A stretch of 64,000 bases of DNA from Chondrosia reniformis (taxonomy: Eukaryota > Porifera > Demospongiae > Chondrillida > Chondrillidae): the NCBI GenBank assembly GCA_947172415.1, contig OX359201.1, positions 3,534,001 to 3,598,000 of the forward strand, given 5' to 3'. Made by a program: the position numbers and the translations under genes. Below, piece after piece: positions 1-10,435 of this stretch. Positions within the stretch are counted from its first letter, which is position 1; each line of letters begins with the position of its first letter. Below the pieces are notes generated by a model. That model saw only the letters and a program-made list of their open reading frames with translations, had not been told where the DNA came from and did no database searches.

Positions 1-1553
1 TGTGGACTAGTTGTATGTCCTACTTGTATGTAGCAGATATATGTACTAGCTGTAAGTACATGTTATATGAACTAGTTTTATGTCCTAGTACTAGTTATAT
101 TTCCTAATTATAGATACTAGTTGTATGTACTAGTTGAATGTAGAAGTTTTATGTACTAATTGTATGTACTAATTGTATGTTAAAGTTGTATCTACTACGT
201 ATGTACTAGTTGTATGTACTAGTTGTTTGTACTACTTGTATGTACTACTTGTATGTACTACTTGTATGTACTACTTGTATGTACCAATTGTAGATACTAG
301 TTGTATGGGTATCTACTAGTACTATGTACTAGTTGTATAGGTATCTACTAGTACTATATATGTACTAGTTGTAGTATTACTTGCAAGTACCAGTTGTATG
401 TACTAGTGGTTTGTACTAGTTTTATTTACCAGTTGTATGCACTGGTTGTATGTTGTTGTAGTATGTACTATTTATATGTACTAGTTGTGTGTACTAGTTA
501 TATGTACTAGTTCTATGAACAAGTTGCATGTACTTGTAACTGGTTGTGTATACTAGTTGTATGTACTTGTTGCATGGACTATTAACTTGTTGTATGTACG
601 AGAACTGGTTAAATTTACTAATTGTAGGTGCTAGTTGAATGTACAAGTACAAGTTATATTTACTATAGGAATGTACTAGTTGTATGTACTAGTTATATGT
701 ACTAGTTATATGTACTAGTTATATGTACTAGTTCTATTTACTAGTTTTATGTACTAGTTATATCAGGTCTAGTTGTATGTATTAGTTGAATGTATATACT
801 AGTTTTATGTACCAGTTCTACGAACTAGTTGTAGTACTAGTTTAATGTACTAGTTGTGTGCACTAGTTGTAAGTAGTACTTGAATGTATAGTTGTATGTA
901 CTATATATTTGTGTGTACTAGTTGTATGTACTAGTTGTATATACTATTTATATGTACTAGTTATTTTGTATGTGCTAGTTACATGTGGTAGTTGTGTGTT
1001 CTAGTTATATGTACTAGTTGTATGTACTAGTTGTATTTACTAGTTTTATGTACTAGTTATATCAGGTCTAGTTGTATGTATTAGTTGAATGTATATACTA
1101 GTTTTATGTACCAGTTCTACGAACTAGTTGTAGTACTAGTTTAATGTACTAGTTGTGTGCACTAGTTGTAAGTAGTACTTGAATGTATAGTTGTATGTAC
1201 TATATATTTGTGTGTACTAGTTGTATGTACTAGTTGTATGTACTATTTATATGTACTAGTTATTTTGTATGTGCTAGTTACATGTGGTAGTTGTGTGTTC
1301 TAGTTATATGTACTAGTTGTATTTACTAGTATCTAGCTGTATGGACTAGTTGTTTGTACTACCTATATATACTAGTTGTAGGTACTAGTAACAAGTTCTG
1401 TGTACTAGTTGCTTGTAGAAGTTGTATGTATTAGTTGTTTGTACTAGTACTGGTTGTATTAACTAGATGTAGGAACTCTTGAAAGTGCTAGTACAAGTTA
1501 TATTTACTATTTGTAGGTACTTGTAGCATGTACTAGTTATATGTACTAGTTAT
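1..1553. repeat. 13-bp satellite array (block 1)
   Basis: Degenerate tandem copies of TAGTTGTATGTAC, with frequent 6-bp ACTAGT additions and point variants (TAGTTATATG, TAGTTCTATG). No gene is seen. The array begins before the window and is broken at 1554 by a Naiad-type element end. Confidence 0.95.
731..1328. repeat. Tandem 299-bp duplication inside the satellite
   Basis: Two adjacent, nearly identical blocks share private variants, for example the TATCAGGTCT word at 761 and again 299 bp later. 299 is exactly 23 x 13, so the duplication kept the register of the 13-bp unit, as expected for unequal exchange. Confidence 0.85.
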
Positions 1554-2589
1554 ATGAAAAATCTAAGATACCATTTTCCTACATGCTATATGCCTATTCT
1601 GTAAAAAGAGCCTAAGGGGAACTAAACCTAAAGAGAGCTTTAGATGAAGATACAGGAGTCTTGTCTCCCTTCTTTTATTTTCTTCTCTACTGGGTCAGAC
1701 AGCCGTTTCTGGGAATTCCACCCTTCATCAGTGATCCTGGGAGTCTTTGTCTTTTTCTTTATCTTGATCTTCTGTGAATCCTTGGCTCACTATGCTAAAT
1801 CTAGGGGCTGTATATACACTATTTTGGCGCCAAACTTTAAATAAGGTGTTAACTAAGACACAATGAAATTTAATTTTAGGAAAGGGATGTAGGTCCAATT
1901 AACTTTTATGAATTAATTATTAATTTATTAGTAATCTTGCTTGTACAGGTAAGACAGACTCAGCATAGCTATAGACACAAGTAGGATATATTACGTAAGT
2001 CTACCTTAAGTCTTCTAGTAGTAACATTTCTTTGGAGGTGGGGTAACACAATATGGGGTAACACAAGACAGTCCTTAAGCATATTAGCTACTTTTTGTTT
2101 ATACTTGATTCTAACTAGAGGCTGCTGGGATAGGAAGGTTTTAAAGGTTGATTTTAGCTTAAAGTATTTGTAACCCACTCACTAAATACAGAAGTAGATA
2201 CATTTTCTCTACGGGCCCAGGTAATCTTATATTTTCTAAGACCTCCCTTACACATTTTTAAAGCAGTTACCCAATTAAAGTTATTAGGTTCTCTAAATTT
2301 TGGTCCTTTCTTAAGAAGTTTTCTAAGTTTTGGGTTACTAACAATACGTAGGTCACCTGTTAAAACATGGCCTAGGGGCTTGTTAATGAAGGGGGACTTG
2401 TGACACTCATATGGTTCTGGTTTTCTAAAGATATCTGACTTAGAGGCTTGTGAAAAGTTACACATGGGGCTCTTTGTTTTGTATAAAGGGTGGGACAATT
2501 TCTAACAGTAACTTTTGGTTTAAGATACCTGAGAGGCCTATTTTTTCTAAACCTTTATTATGAAACACGATTTTAAGAAACCCTTCTGG
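1554..2589 (-). mobile_element. Naiad-type Penelope-like element, internally deleted copy A
   Basis: Minus-strand remnant of the element that is near complete at 57575-61595. It holds the 3' terminal repeat (1554 to about 2080), the C-terminal part of the reverse transcriptase (remnant reading frame 1969-2178), then jumps near 2175 to a more N-terminal RT segment (2154-2498, fused across the deletion). Compared with the full copy about 1.3 kb is missing, with CCC shared at the junction; a smaller gap lies near 2462. It ends within coding sequence at 2589 and satellite resumes at once. The endonuclease part is absent and nothing here can encode a working protein. The hammerhead motif in its terminal repeat is still intact. 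Confidence 0.85.
1692..1737 (-). ncRNA. Hammerhead ribozyme motif, intact (copy A)
   Basis: Read on the minus strand: CUGAUGA core, a GGG/CCC helix II, GAAAC, a 2-bp helix III (AC/GU), cleavage triplet GUC, and helix I formed by GGAUCA with UGACCC (one A-C mismatch). This order (helix I open) is the type I arrangement reported in Penelope-like elements. One flaw is an A-A mismatch at the base of helix II. Core bases equal those at 28855-28900, 37126-37171 and 61214-61259. Confidence 0.65.
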
Positions 2590-5143
2590 CACTAGTTGTG
2601 TGTACTAGTTGTATGGACTAGTTGTATGTACTAGTTGTATGTACTAGTCCTTTGGACTAGTTGTATCTAGTTCTAGTTGTATGTATTTGGTGTATGTACT
2701 AGTTGTATGTATATATTAGTTTTACGTACTTGTTCTATGGACTAGTTGTAGTACTAGTTTAATGTGCTAGTTGTGTGTACTAGTTGTAAGTACTACTTGA
2801 ATGTACTACTTGTATGTACTAGTTTTATGTACTAGTAATCTACTATTTGTATGTACTAGTGCTAGGGTTTGGAATACTAGTGCGTACTAGTTGTGTGTAA
2901 TTGCTAGTTATATTTACTAGTTTTAGTTACTAGTTGTATGTACCAGCTGTATGTACTAATTATATGTACTAGAAAATAGTTGTATATACTAGTAGTAGGT
3001 AATAGCTGTATGTTCTATATAGTTGTAGGTGCCAGTGTAAGCTATACTAGGTACTAGGTGGGTAATAGTTGTTTGTACTAGTTTTCGTACTACTTCAATG
3101 TACTAGTTGTATGTACTAGTTGTATGGACTACTTGTATGTACTTATAGTATGTACAAGTTGTATCTACTAGGTATGTACTAGTTGAATGTACTATATAGT
3201 TGTATGTACTAATTGTATGTACTAGTTGTATGTACCAGTTGTATGTACTAGTCGTATGGGCATCTATGCACTAGTTGTAGTATTAGTTTACAAGTACTTA
3301 TTGTATGTATTAGTTGTATGTACCAACTTTATTCAATAGTTATATGTTGTAGTAGTATATAATATTTATATTTATTAGTTGTATGTACTAGTTGCATTTA
3401 CCTGTTGCATGTACTAGTTCTATGTTCTAGTTGTATGTGCTAGTTGTATGTTGCTATTTCTATGTACTAGTTCTATGTACCAGTTGCAGTTACTTGTAAT
3501 TGGTTGTGTACTAGTTGTATGTAGTAGTTTTATGTACTAGTTACTAGTAGTATGATTTCGTTGTAGGTACTAGTTGTATGTACTAGTTGCATGTACTAGT
3601 AACTAGTTGTATGTACTAGTTGTATGTATTACTTGTATGTAGTATTACTGGTTATATTTACTAGTTGTAGGTACTTGTTGTATGTACTAGTACAAGTTTT
3701 ATTCTACTAGTTGTAGGTTCTAGTTGTGTGTAATAGTTGTATGCACTAGCTACTAGTGTTATGTTCTAGTTACTAGTTGTATGTAGTAGTTTCATGTACC
3801 AATTGTATGCAATAGTTGCATGTTGTTGTAGTACATAATATTTATGGTACTAGTTGTATGTACTAGTAGCTAGTTGTATATATGTACTAGTTTTATGTAC
3901 TAGTAGCTAGTTGTGTGTACTAGTTGTATGTGCTAGTTGCATGTACTCATTGTATGGACTAGTTGTGTGTAATTGGTGTATGTTCTAGTTATATTTACTA
4001 GTTTTGGTTACTAGTTATATGTACTAACTGTATGTACAGTAATTGGTTGTTTGTACTTGTAGTAGGTCCTAGCTGTATATTCCATATAGTTCTAGTTAGA
4101 CTAAGTACTAGGTAGATAATACTTGTATTTACTATTTTGTAAGTACTAGTTGTATGGGTTTGAACTAGTTCTATGCACTAGTTGTAGTATTAGTTGCAAG
4201 TATTTGTTGTATATATTAGTTGTATGTACTAGTTGTAGGTACTAGTACTGGTTATATTTACTAGTTGGAGGTATTGGTTGTATGTACTAGTACAAGTAAT
4301 ATTCACTTGCCGTAGGTACGAGTTGTATGTACTAGTTGTATGTACAAGTTACCAGTTGTATGCACTAGTTGTATGTTATGGTTGTATGTTCTAGTTATAT
4401 ATACTAGTAATATAAACTAGTTATATGTAGTAATTTTATAAACTAGTTGTATGTACTAGTGTAATGTACTAGTTCTATGTACTAGTTGTAGATCTAATTA
4501 CTGTACTAGTTGTGTGTACTAGTTGTATGTACTAGTTATATGAATCAGTTGTATATACCAGCTGTATGTACTATATAGTTGTAGGTTCTAGAACTAATTA
4601 TGATAGGTACTAGGTAGGTTATAGATGCATGTACTAGTTGTGTTTAATAGTTGTATGTACTAGTTGTATGTACTAGTTGTATGTTCTAATTGTATGTACC
4701 AGTTTTATATATGTACTAGTTGTAAGTACTAGTATTAGTTAATATATACTAGTTGTAGGTACTAGTTGAACGTACTAGTTGTATGTACTAGTTGTAATAA
4801 CAAGTTGAATATACTAGTTGTCTCTACAATTTATATGTACTAGTTATATATGTATGTACCAGTTCTACGTACTAGTTGTAGTACTAGTTGCAAGTACTAG
4901 TTGTATTTACTAGTTGTATTTACTAGTTGTATGTACTAGTTATATGTACTAGTAACTATTTGTATTTACTAGTTGTATATACTAGTTTTTTCGACTAGTT
5001 TTTGTACTTAAATATGTCTACAAGTTCTATGAACTAGTTGTATATAGAACTAGTTATATGTATTAGTTGTTTGTACTAGTTGTATGTACCAGTAACTAGG
5101 TGTATGTACTTGTTATATGTACTAGTGACAATTCGTATGTAAT
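2590..5143. repeat. 13-bp satellite array (block 2)
   Basis: The same TAGTTGTATGTAC-based array, with many ACTAGTAACTAGTTG variants. No gene is seen. It runs up to the gypsy element; TAAT at 5140-5143 is the left copy of that element's target duplication. Confidence 0.95.
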
Positions 5144-5544
5144 TGTAATCGCGTCGAGATTACGACTCGAGGGATCGCAATGAACTTAGATTGGATGACC
5201 AATTAGATTATTAGAGCTATACACACTCTGTGTATAATCAAACCTCATGGTAAAACTAGGTGAGGGTATTTATAGATGATGAGGGTGAAGTGACCTTTAC
5301 AAATATCATGGAAAAGAACGTGACTGCTTAAGTGAATAGAAATGTGTCTCTTATAAAACTGAGGGGTAAAAGTAAATAAACCTAATTACAGAGAGATCAT
5401 AAACTGGGGTGAGCTAAATCATAAGGAAGTGGTATAACAAACAGAATACATATAAGAGTGGTAACACACACTGACCTATTCCAAGTAGGATTATTAATCT
5501 AAATTGATAACCCAAACAATTACAGTGTCAGTAACTCTGTTACA
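5144..5544 (-). repeat. 3' LTR of gypsy element
   Basis: 401-bp LTR, the downstream one in element orientation, bounded by TG...CA and preceded on the plus strand by the target duplication TAAT. It contains the same TATA-like box (5267-5274) as the other LTR. Confidence 0.96.
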
Positions 5545-5559
5545 TCTGCCCCCTCTTTT
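5545..5559 (-). promoter_or_regulatory. Polypurine tract
   Basis: Directly next to the 3' LTR, the minus strand reads AAAAGAGGGGGCAGA, a run with a single pyrimidine. Its position and composition fit the plus-strand priming site of an LTR retrotransposon. Confidence 0.85.
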
Positions 5560-5582
5560 GAAGAGGACGTCTCGTCCAGGTA

Positions 5583-7721
5583 CTAATGAGTAATTCCAGT
5601 ACCAAATTGATCTGGTGGTCTCCTGCTGCAACAGGGGTAACGGTCTGTAGAGCCACCCGAGTGAACATCAGCTGCTCCAGTGGTGTTCTCTGCATCAGAG
5701 TCAACTATCTGTGGCTCAAAGTGATGTCTAGTTGGCATAACAGTCTCTCGGTTAATAGAGGATGATCTTCTGGGAGGGGTATGAGTAGTAGTTTCACTGA
5801 GAGGGCAAGGCTTGAGGCGATCAAAATGAACTACCAAGCGTTTCCTATTCCTAGTGTGTTGAATGCGGTAGACTGCATCAGATAACTGTTTCACTATCTT
5901 GTATGGTCCTGTCCAAGGTTGGTGAAATTTCCTGGACCTGCCTTTAGGAATGAGAGTGGAGTAGAGAAACACAAGATCACCATCTTTGTATGGTTTGCCA
6001 TGGATATTCCGGTTGTAGTACTGTCTTTGTCTGTCAAAGGAAGCCTTCAACTTCGTACGGAGAGTTGAATATGCTGTACACAGTTTGTCCTGTAAGGTGG
6101 TCACATACTCAATGTATGAGCTGGATGAGCTTGCTTGACTGACATCTCCTAACATGATATCCAGTGGTATTCTAGCCTCATGTCCAAACATGAGGTAGAA
6201 TGGAGTAAAACCGGTGCTTGCCTGCACACTGGTGTTGTAGGCCATGCAGGTGGGTCTGAGATGGCACTCCCACTCGTGTTCCTTGCCATTGAGGGCTGTG
6301 GACAACAATGACAGCAGGGTGCGGTTGAATCTTTCCACAAGACCATCACTCTGTGGGTGGTAGGGTGTTGTCCTAGTCTTTTCAATGCCAAGCAATTTAC
6401 AAACTTCCTTCATTAGTTGACTCTCAAACTGTCGGCCTTGGTCGGAGTGTAACTGCTCTGGAGGAGAGTATCTGAGGAAAAAATGGTCTACTAATGTCTG
6501 GGCTACGGTAGAAGCTTCCTGGTTTGGGATGGGATAAGCTTCCATCCATTTGGTAAAATAGTCAGCTACGACTAGGATGTACTGGTTACCATTCGTTGAC
6601 TTGGGGAGAGGGCCAAGGATGTCAACAGCAACGATCTGCATTGGAGAACCTGCAGTCAGGGTTTGCATGGGGGCCTTACGTTTCTGTGGTGGTGACTTCC
6701 TCTTGAGGCACTCCTGGCATTGCTGACACCATAGCTTCACATCCTTGTGATAGCCTGGCCAGTAAAAACGAACCTTGAGTCTTTCAAGGGTCTTGTCCCC
6801 CCCGAGATGTCCTGTTGCCACTCCACCATGCAGCTCCTGCAACACCTGTTCTTTCATGCTTGTGGGTACCACTAGTTGTAGAAGAGAGGACTGTCCATTG
6901 CTTGACTGGTACTGTCTCCACAGGACTCCTTCTACCAAGATTAGTTGGTCCCAGAGCTGCAACAGTCTGCGGTACATGGGTGGCTTTGACTTGGCCTCCT
7001 CCTTCGATGGCTTGACCTTCCTCTCCTTCCCTTGAAGGATCGGCCCCATGATGTCATCGTGCATCTGTGCCTCTCTAACATTGGACTTGGAGAAGTTGTG
7101 AGGCATGGAGATGACTGAAATGGGCACATCTACCGGTTCACCAGACTCTGGCCTTCCACACTGCCTGCATGGGATCCTGGACATGGCATCCGCATTCTGG
7201 TGCTTCTTGCCTTGACGATGTACCACAGTGAAGTCATACTCCTGCAGCTTCTCCAGCCAACGCGCTAATTGTCCTTCTGGGTCCTTGAAGTTACAGAGCC
7301 AGTTCAGGGAGCCATGGTCTGTTCGGAGTGTGAACTTCTTCCCCAAAAGATACGGTCGAAAATGCTTCAGGAAGACTACAACAGCTAGCAGCTCCCTTCT
7401 GGTCACACAGTAGTTGCGTTCTTGCTTTGTCAGGACCCTATTTGCATAGGCAATGACTCTCTCTGCTCCATCCTGTACCTGAGACAGCACAGAACCAATC
7501 CCTGTCCCACTGGCATCCGTGTCCAGAATGAACTGGGCTGCAAAGTCGGGGAAAGCCAGTACAGGAGCAGAAACTAACCTCTGTTTCAGAGTATGAAAGG
7601 AGTCCTGACAAGCCTCAGTCCAAGCAAAAACAGTCCCTCTGGTAGTAAGACGGTGGAGGGGCTTGGCAATGGTGGAAAAGTCTTTGACAAAACGGCGGTA
7701 ATAACTGGCCAAGCCTAGAAA
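5583..7721 (-). CDS. pol: gypsy pol, 3' part: RNase H and integrase
   Basis: Continuation, in the same frame, of the protease-RT frame that ends in TAA at 7722-7724. There is no ATG at its head; the sequence after the stop (FLGLASYYRRF) is the normal RT thumb of gypsy elements, so the split is a nonsense change rather than a gene boundary. RNase H is shown by LDTDASGTGIGS and LRTDHGSLNWL; integrase by a zinc-binding HHCC region (GHLGGDKTLERL...CQQCQECL) and DDE residues in VDILGPLP, HSDQGRQFES and PQSDGLVERFNRT. The C-terminus has a GPYKIVKQL-type module before a Ser/Thr-rich tail. It stops (TAG) 24 bases before the polypurine tract. Role: degrades the RNA strand during reverse transcription and inserts the cDNA. 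Confidence 0.93.
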   Translation of the reverse strand, partial: FLGLASYYRRFVKDFSTIAKPLHRLTTRGTVFAWTEACQDSFHTLKQRLVSAPVLAFPDFAAQFILDTDASGTGIGSVLSQVQDGAERVIAYANRVLTKQERNYCVTRRELLAVVVFLKHFRPYLLGKKFTLRTDHGSLNWLCNFKDPEGQLARWLEKLQEYDFTVVHRQGKKHQNADAMSRIPCRQCGRPESGEPVDVPISVISMPHNFSKSNVREAQMHDDIMGPILQGKERKVKPSKEEAKSKPPMYRRLLQLWDQLILVEGVLWRQYQSSNGQSSLLQLVVPTSMKEQVLQELHGGVATGHLGGDKTLERLKVRFYWPGYHKDVKLWCQQCQECLKRKSPPQKRKAPMQTLTAGSPMQIVAVDILGPLPKSTNGNQYILVVADYFTKWMEAYPIPNQEASTVAQTLVDHFFLRYSPPEQLHSDQGRQFESQLMKEVCKLLGIEKTRTTPYHPQSDGLVERFNRTLLSLLSTALNGKEHEWECHLRPTCMAYNTSVQASTGFTPFYLMFGHEARIPLDIMLGDVSQASSSSSYIEYVTTLQDKLCTAYSTLRTKLKASFDRQRQYYNRNIHGKPYKDGDLVFLYSTLIPKGRSRKFHQPWTGPYKIVKQLSDAVYRIQHTRNRKRLVVHFDRLKPCPLSETTTHTPPRRSSSINRETVMPTRHHFEPQIVDSDAENTTGAADVHSGGSTDRYPCCSRRPPDQFGTGITH

Positions 7722-9359
7722 TTACTGTACCTCCTTGGAGGTTGTGGGTACTGGCCACCTCTTTACCTTGTCTGTGTTAGCTGGATCCGTGGAAACTCCC
7801 TTGCTGGAGACAATATGTCCTAGAAAGCTGACTTGTTCCTGACACTGTCGGCACTTCCTAGGCTGCAACTTCAGGTTAGCCTCGCGAAGTCTCTGCAGAA
7901 CTATGGATAGGTTAGCCAGGTGTTCCTCAAAGGACCTACCAAAGACCACAATGTCGTCGATGTAAACTAAGCAGGATGTCCATTGAAGACCAGCAAGGAC
8001 CAGGTCCATCAAGCGCTGAAAGGTGGCAGGAGCATTGCACAATCCAAATGGCATCACATTGAATTCAAATAAACCCTCTGTTGTGCTGAATGCTGTCTTT
8101 GGACGGTCTTGCGGAGCTACCTCTACCTGCCAGTAACCACTGATAAGGTCCAGGGTAGAAAACACCTTTGATCCAGCTAATGCATCCAGGATGTCATCGA
8201 CACGGGGAAGAGGGTAGGCATCCTTGCTGGTGATAGAGTTGACCTTGCGGTAATCCACACAGAATCTACATGTGCCATCCTTTTTCTTCACCAGCACGAT
8301 TGGTGATGCCCATGGACTGCTGGAATTCTGGATGACCTGCTGGTCCAACATCCTCCGCAGCAGTCTTCTCACTTCCTGCCTCTGAGAGGGTGAGATTCTT
8401 CTGACTGGCTGTTTTATGGGCTGGGCTTCTCCAGTAGCTATCTCATGGGTCATTCGGCTGGTCCGTCCAAAGTCATCCTGGCTACCTGCAAAGACATCCG
8501 AGAAACCTGTAAGGAGAGAGAAGAGTTGGTTCTTCTGGGTCTGGTCCAGGCACGTCCCAGCTTGGTCAATCATCTCCCAGAGTACAGTTTCCTTTGCTTC
8601 AGAGAGGGCTGGCTCCCGGTCGGTTGCCTGGACAGAAGCTATTGATTGCTCCTGTGGATCTGCTTGCTCGAGGGTTCCTAGAACCTGTCCCCTGAATAAG
8701 GTGATGGGATCTACTCCAGTGTTCAAGACTCTCACTGGGACACTCCTTTCATGGGGTCTCACTAAGGCCCTAGCCACCTCCAGCCATGGATACCGGTGGG
8801 CACTCTCCAACAAGCAAATCTCAGCAGGTGGGATCCCCTTCACTTGTCCTAATATCTCCATCTCACTGTTCGGTGGTATGTGGGTCTTCCTCTCAACTAT
8901 CACCATAGTGGGAGTCAAAGTGGCTGGTTCATAGCTGAGCATCGAGGTGTCAAGGGGAAGTGTACAGTTCTGCTCCTCTAGCGACAGACATCCTTTCCTG
9001 AGGTCCAACACAGCTCTATGGTTGAACAGGAAGTCCAGGCCTAGGATTGCCCCCGTGGTAAGAGACTCCACTACGATAGCGTCCTGTCTGGCAGGGTACC
9101 CAACCAGCATGTCTATCGTCAGGGTAGTTAGGCCTAGCACACTGAGCGAGGTACCTTCCACTCCTACCAACCGGTGTTCCAACTGAGGTGATAGTAAGCT
9201 TCCGGGCTCTTGGATCTCCTCCCATATGTCTTTCCTAAGGATGGTGAAGGCTGAGCCTGTGTCTATGAGGAAGGTGACACGGTGCTGCCTATTAACAGTA
9301 AGGGTGATGTGACAAGGAAAAAAGGTGAAATTGAGTAAATGTTGTGGGATGATTGGGAG
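7722..9359 (-). CDS. pol: gypsy pol, 5' part: protease and reverse transcriptase
   Basis: Open frame from the codon after a TAA at 9360-9362 down to the TAA at 7722-7724; it has no ATG near its start. The aspartic protease signature LIDTGSAFTIL is read at about 9237-9269. RT motifs follow: FCVDYRKVNSITSKDAYPLP, FGLCNAPATFQRLMD and the catalytic LVYIDDIVVF, then the thumb, where the frame stops at KEVQ. The codon hit is where family members usually read Q in VQQFLGL, so a CAA-to-TAA transition is the simplest explanation. Protease-RT shares the frame of gag but is separated from it by three in-frame stops (9360, 9432, 9543), so it would need recoding or a separate RNA to be made. Confidence 0.92.
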   Translation of the reverse strand, partial: LPIIPQHLLNFTFFPCHITLTVNRQHRVTFLIDTGSAFTILRKDIWEEIQEPGSLLSPQLEHRLVGVEGTSLSVLGLTTLTIDMLVGYPARQDAIVVESLTTGAILGLDFLFNHRAVLDLRKGCLSLEEQNCTLPLDTSMLSYEPATLTPTMVIVERKTHIPPNSEMEILGQVKGIPPAEICLLESAHRYPWLEVARALVRPHERSVPVRVLNTGVDPITLFRGQVLGTLEQADPQEQSIASVQATDREPALSEAKETVLWEMIDQAGTCLDQTQKNQLFSLLTGFSDVFAGSQDDFGRTSRMTHEIATGEAQPIKQPVRRISPSQRQEVRRLLRRMLDQQVIQNSSSPWASPIVLVKKKDGTCRFCVDYRKVNSITSKDAYPLPRVDDILDALAGSKVFSTLDLISGYWQVEVAPQDRPKTAFSTTEGLFEFNVMPFGLCNAPATFQRLMDLVLAGLQWTSCLVYIDDIVVFGRSFEEHLANLSIVLQRLREANLKLQPRKCRQCQEQVSFLGHIVSSKGVSTDPANTDKVKRWPVPTTSKEVQ

Positions 9360-9542
9360 TTAGTGGTGATGGGGGTGTTGGTTGAGGTGATATTGGTTCA
9401 GTGACTGGGGAATCGGTTTGTAACGCTTTAGTTAAGAGGTGAGGTGATTCAATGGGTGATGCAGTTTGTGTGGCTGTGGAAGTGGTAGTGATGGAATGAG
9501 TGTTATTGTGATGTGGGTAGGTGGATGAGTTGGTGGGGCTAG

Positions 9543-10370
9543 TTAAGCATTGGGCCTCTTTCCTGGTCTCCCTTGGTGAGTGGCCCTCCTCTCCAAGGTT
9601 GTGGAGTTTCCCTGAGGGGTGCTAGTCTGAGCGGCACATCCCTTGGCAAAGTGACCTGGTTGGCCACATTTGTGACAGATGACTTGCCTCTCCCTCTGAC
9701 GGTCCTGGCTGCTCTGGGTTTTCACAGGGGGTCTGGACCTCTCTGACAAGCTGGCTGGGGTTGTAGCTTCCAACTTGTCCATCCTCCTCATAAGCTGAGC
9801 CAACATGTCCATCAAAGCATCCTCTCTCTCAGAGCTCACTTGGGAAACTGCCTTTACCCTAGGTGTCATTAGATAGGATTCTAATTCCAGTGTAGCTCCA
9901 ACTGCCTCTTCCACAGTAGATGGGTGTCTCTGCTTGACCCCAAAAGCTACCTGGGCATTCTCAATTTGGGAAAGGAACTGCTGCAGAGCCAGCTGCTGTC
10001 TAGCATTCTCCCCAAGTCCAGGGTATGCCTTATCTGCAAGAGTCCGTAGGTCCTGTCCTAAGTCAGCCCAGTCTTCCCCTTTCTTCCTGCGACGGCTGTG
10101 GAGTTCTGCCCGATACAACTCCTGCTTACTGGCTGGCTCAAACCTAGCCTTCAGGGCATCTGTGGCAGCAGCAAAGTCACCACGCACAGCTTCTGAAAAC
10201 TTCTTATAGGTGGTCAGTGCCCTACCTGTCAATCTGGCCCTCAACCACAGCAGCTTCTGCTTGTCCTGCCATTCATTGACAGCGGCTACTCCCTCAAAAT
10301 GATCAATCCAATCAAGAATGCTCCCTTCTCCTGAGTACACTTCGGGTAAAACTACTGGCTTCCCTGCCAT
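9543..10370 (-). CDS. gag: gypsy gag with CCHC zinc knuckle
   Basis: 275 codons from an ATG at 10370 (about 45 bases after the primer site) to a TAA at 9543-9545. The N-terminal half has the helical capsid-like composition of retrotransposon Gag, including LPEVYSGEGSILDWIDHFE and LKARFEPASKQELYRAELHS. Near residues 230-245 lies one zinc knuckle, CHKCGQPGHFAKGC (CX2CX4HX4C), followed by a basic tail. Expected role: assembles the cytoplasmic particle and binds the element RNA. The frame is undamaged. Between it and pol lie about 180 bases rich in Thr, Pro and Ser codons with stops in the shared frame. Confidence 0.93.
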   Translation of the reverse strand: MAGKPVVLPEVYSGEGSILDWIDHFEGVAAVNEWQDKQKLLWLRARLTGRALTTYKKFSEAVRGDFAAATDALKARFEPASKQELYRAELHSRRRKKGEDWADLGQDLRTLADKAYPGLGENARQQLALQQFLSQIENAQVAFGVKQRHPSTVEEAVGATLELESYLMTPRVKAVSQVSSEREDALMDMLAQLMRRMDKLEATTPASLSERSRPPVKTQSSQDRQRERQVICHKCGQPGHFAKGCAAQTSTPQGNSTTLERRATHQGRPGKRPNA

Positions 10371-10414
10371 ATCCTTTGGCTTTCTCTGTACTACCTGTAC
10401 TTATTTCCAAGAGA

Positions 10415-10433
10415 AATCCTGCCGACTACGCCA
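10415..10433 (-). promoter_or_regulatory. Primer-binding site, matches tRNA-Ser 3' end
   Basis: Two bases inside the 5' LTR, the minus strand begins TGGCGTAGTCGGCAGGATT. This is complementary over 19 bases to the 3' end, CCA included, of the animal tRNA-Ser type that ends ...TGCCGACTACG. The tRNA identification is from memory of animal tRNA-Ser sequences. Confidence 0.85.
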
Positions 10434-10435
10434 CT

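Noticed and set aside
1644..1844. 66-codon plus-strand frame in the Naiad-type terminal repeat
   Set aside because: Lies antisense to the element, spans the ribozyme, and is not kept open in the other copies.
8416..8934. 172-codon plus-strand frame across the gypsy protease-RT region
   Set aside because: Antisense shadow of a clearly homologous pol frame; the same holds for plus-strand frames at 6775, 8947, 9934 and 31969.
10415..10433. tRNA-like sequence
   Set aside because: Only the 3' 19 bases match tRNA-Ser, and their position next to the LTR shows a primer-binding site, not a tRNA gene.
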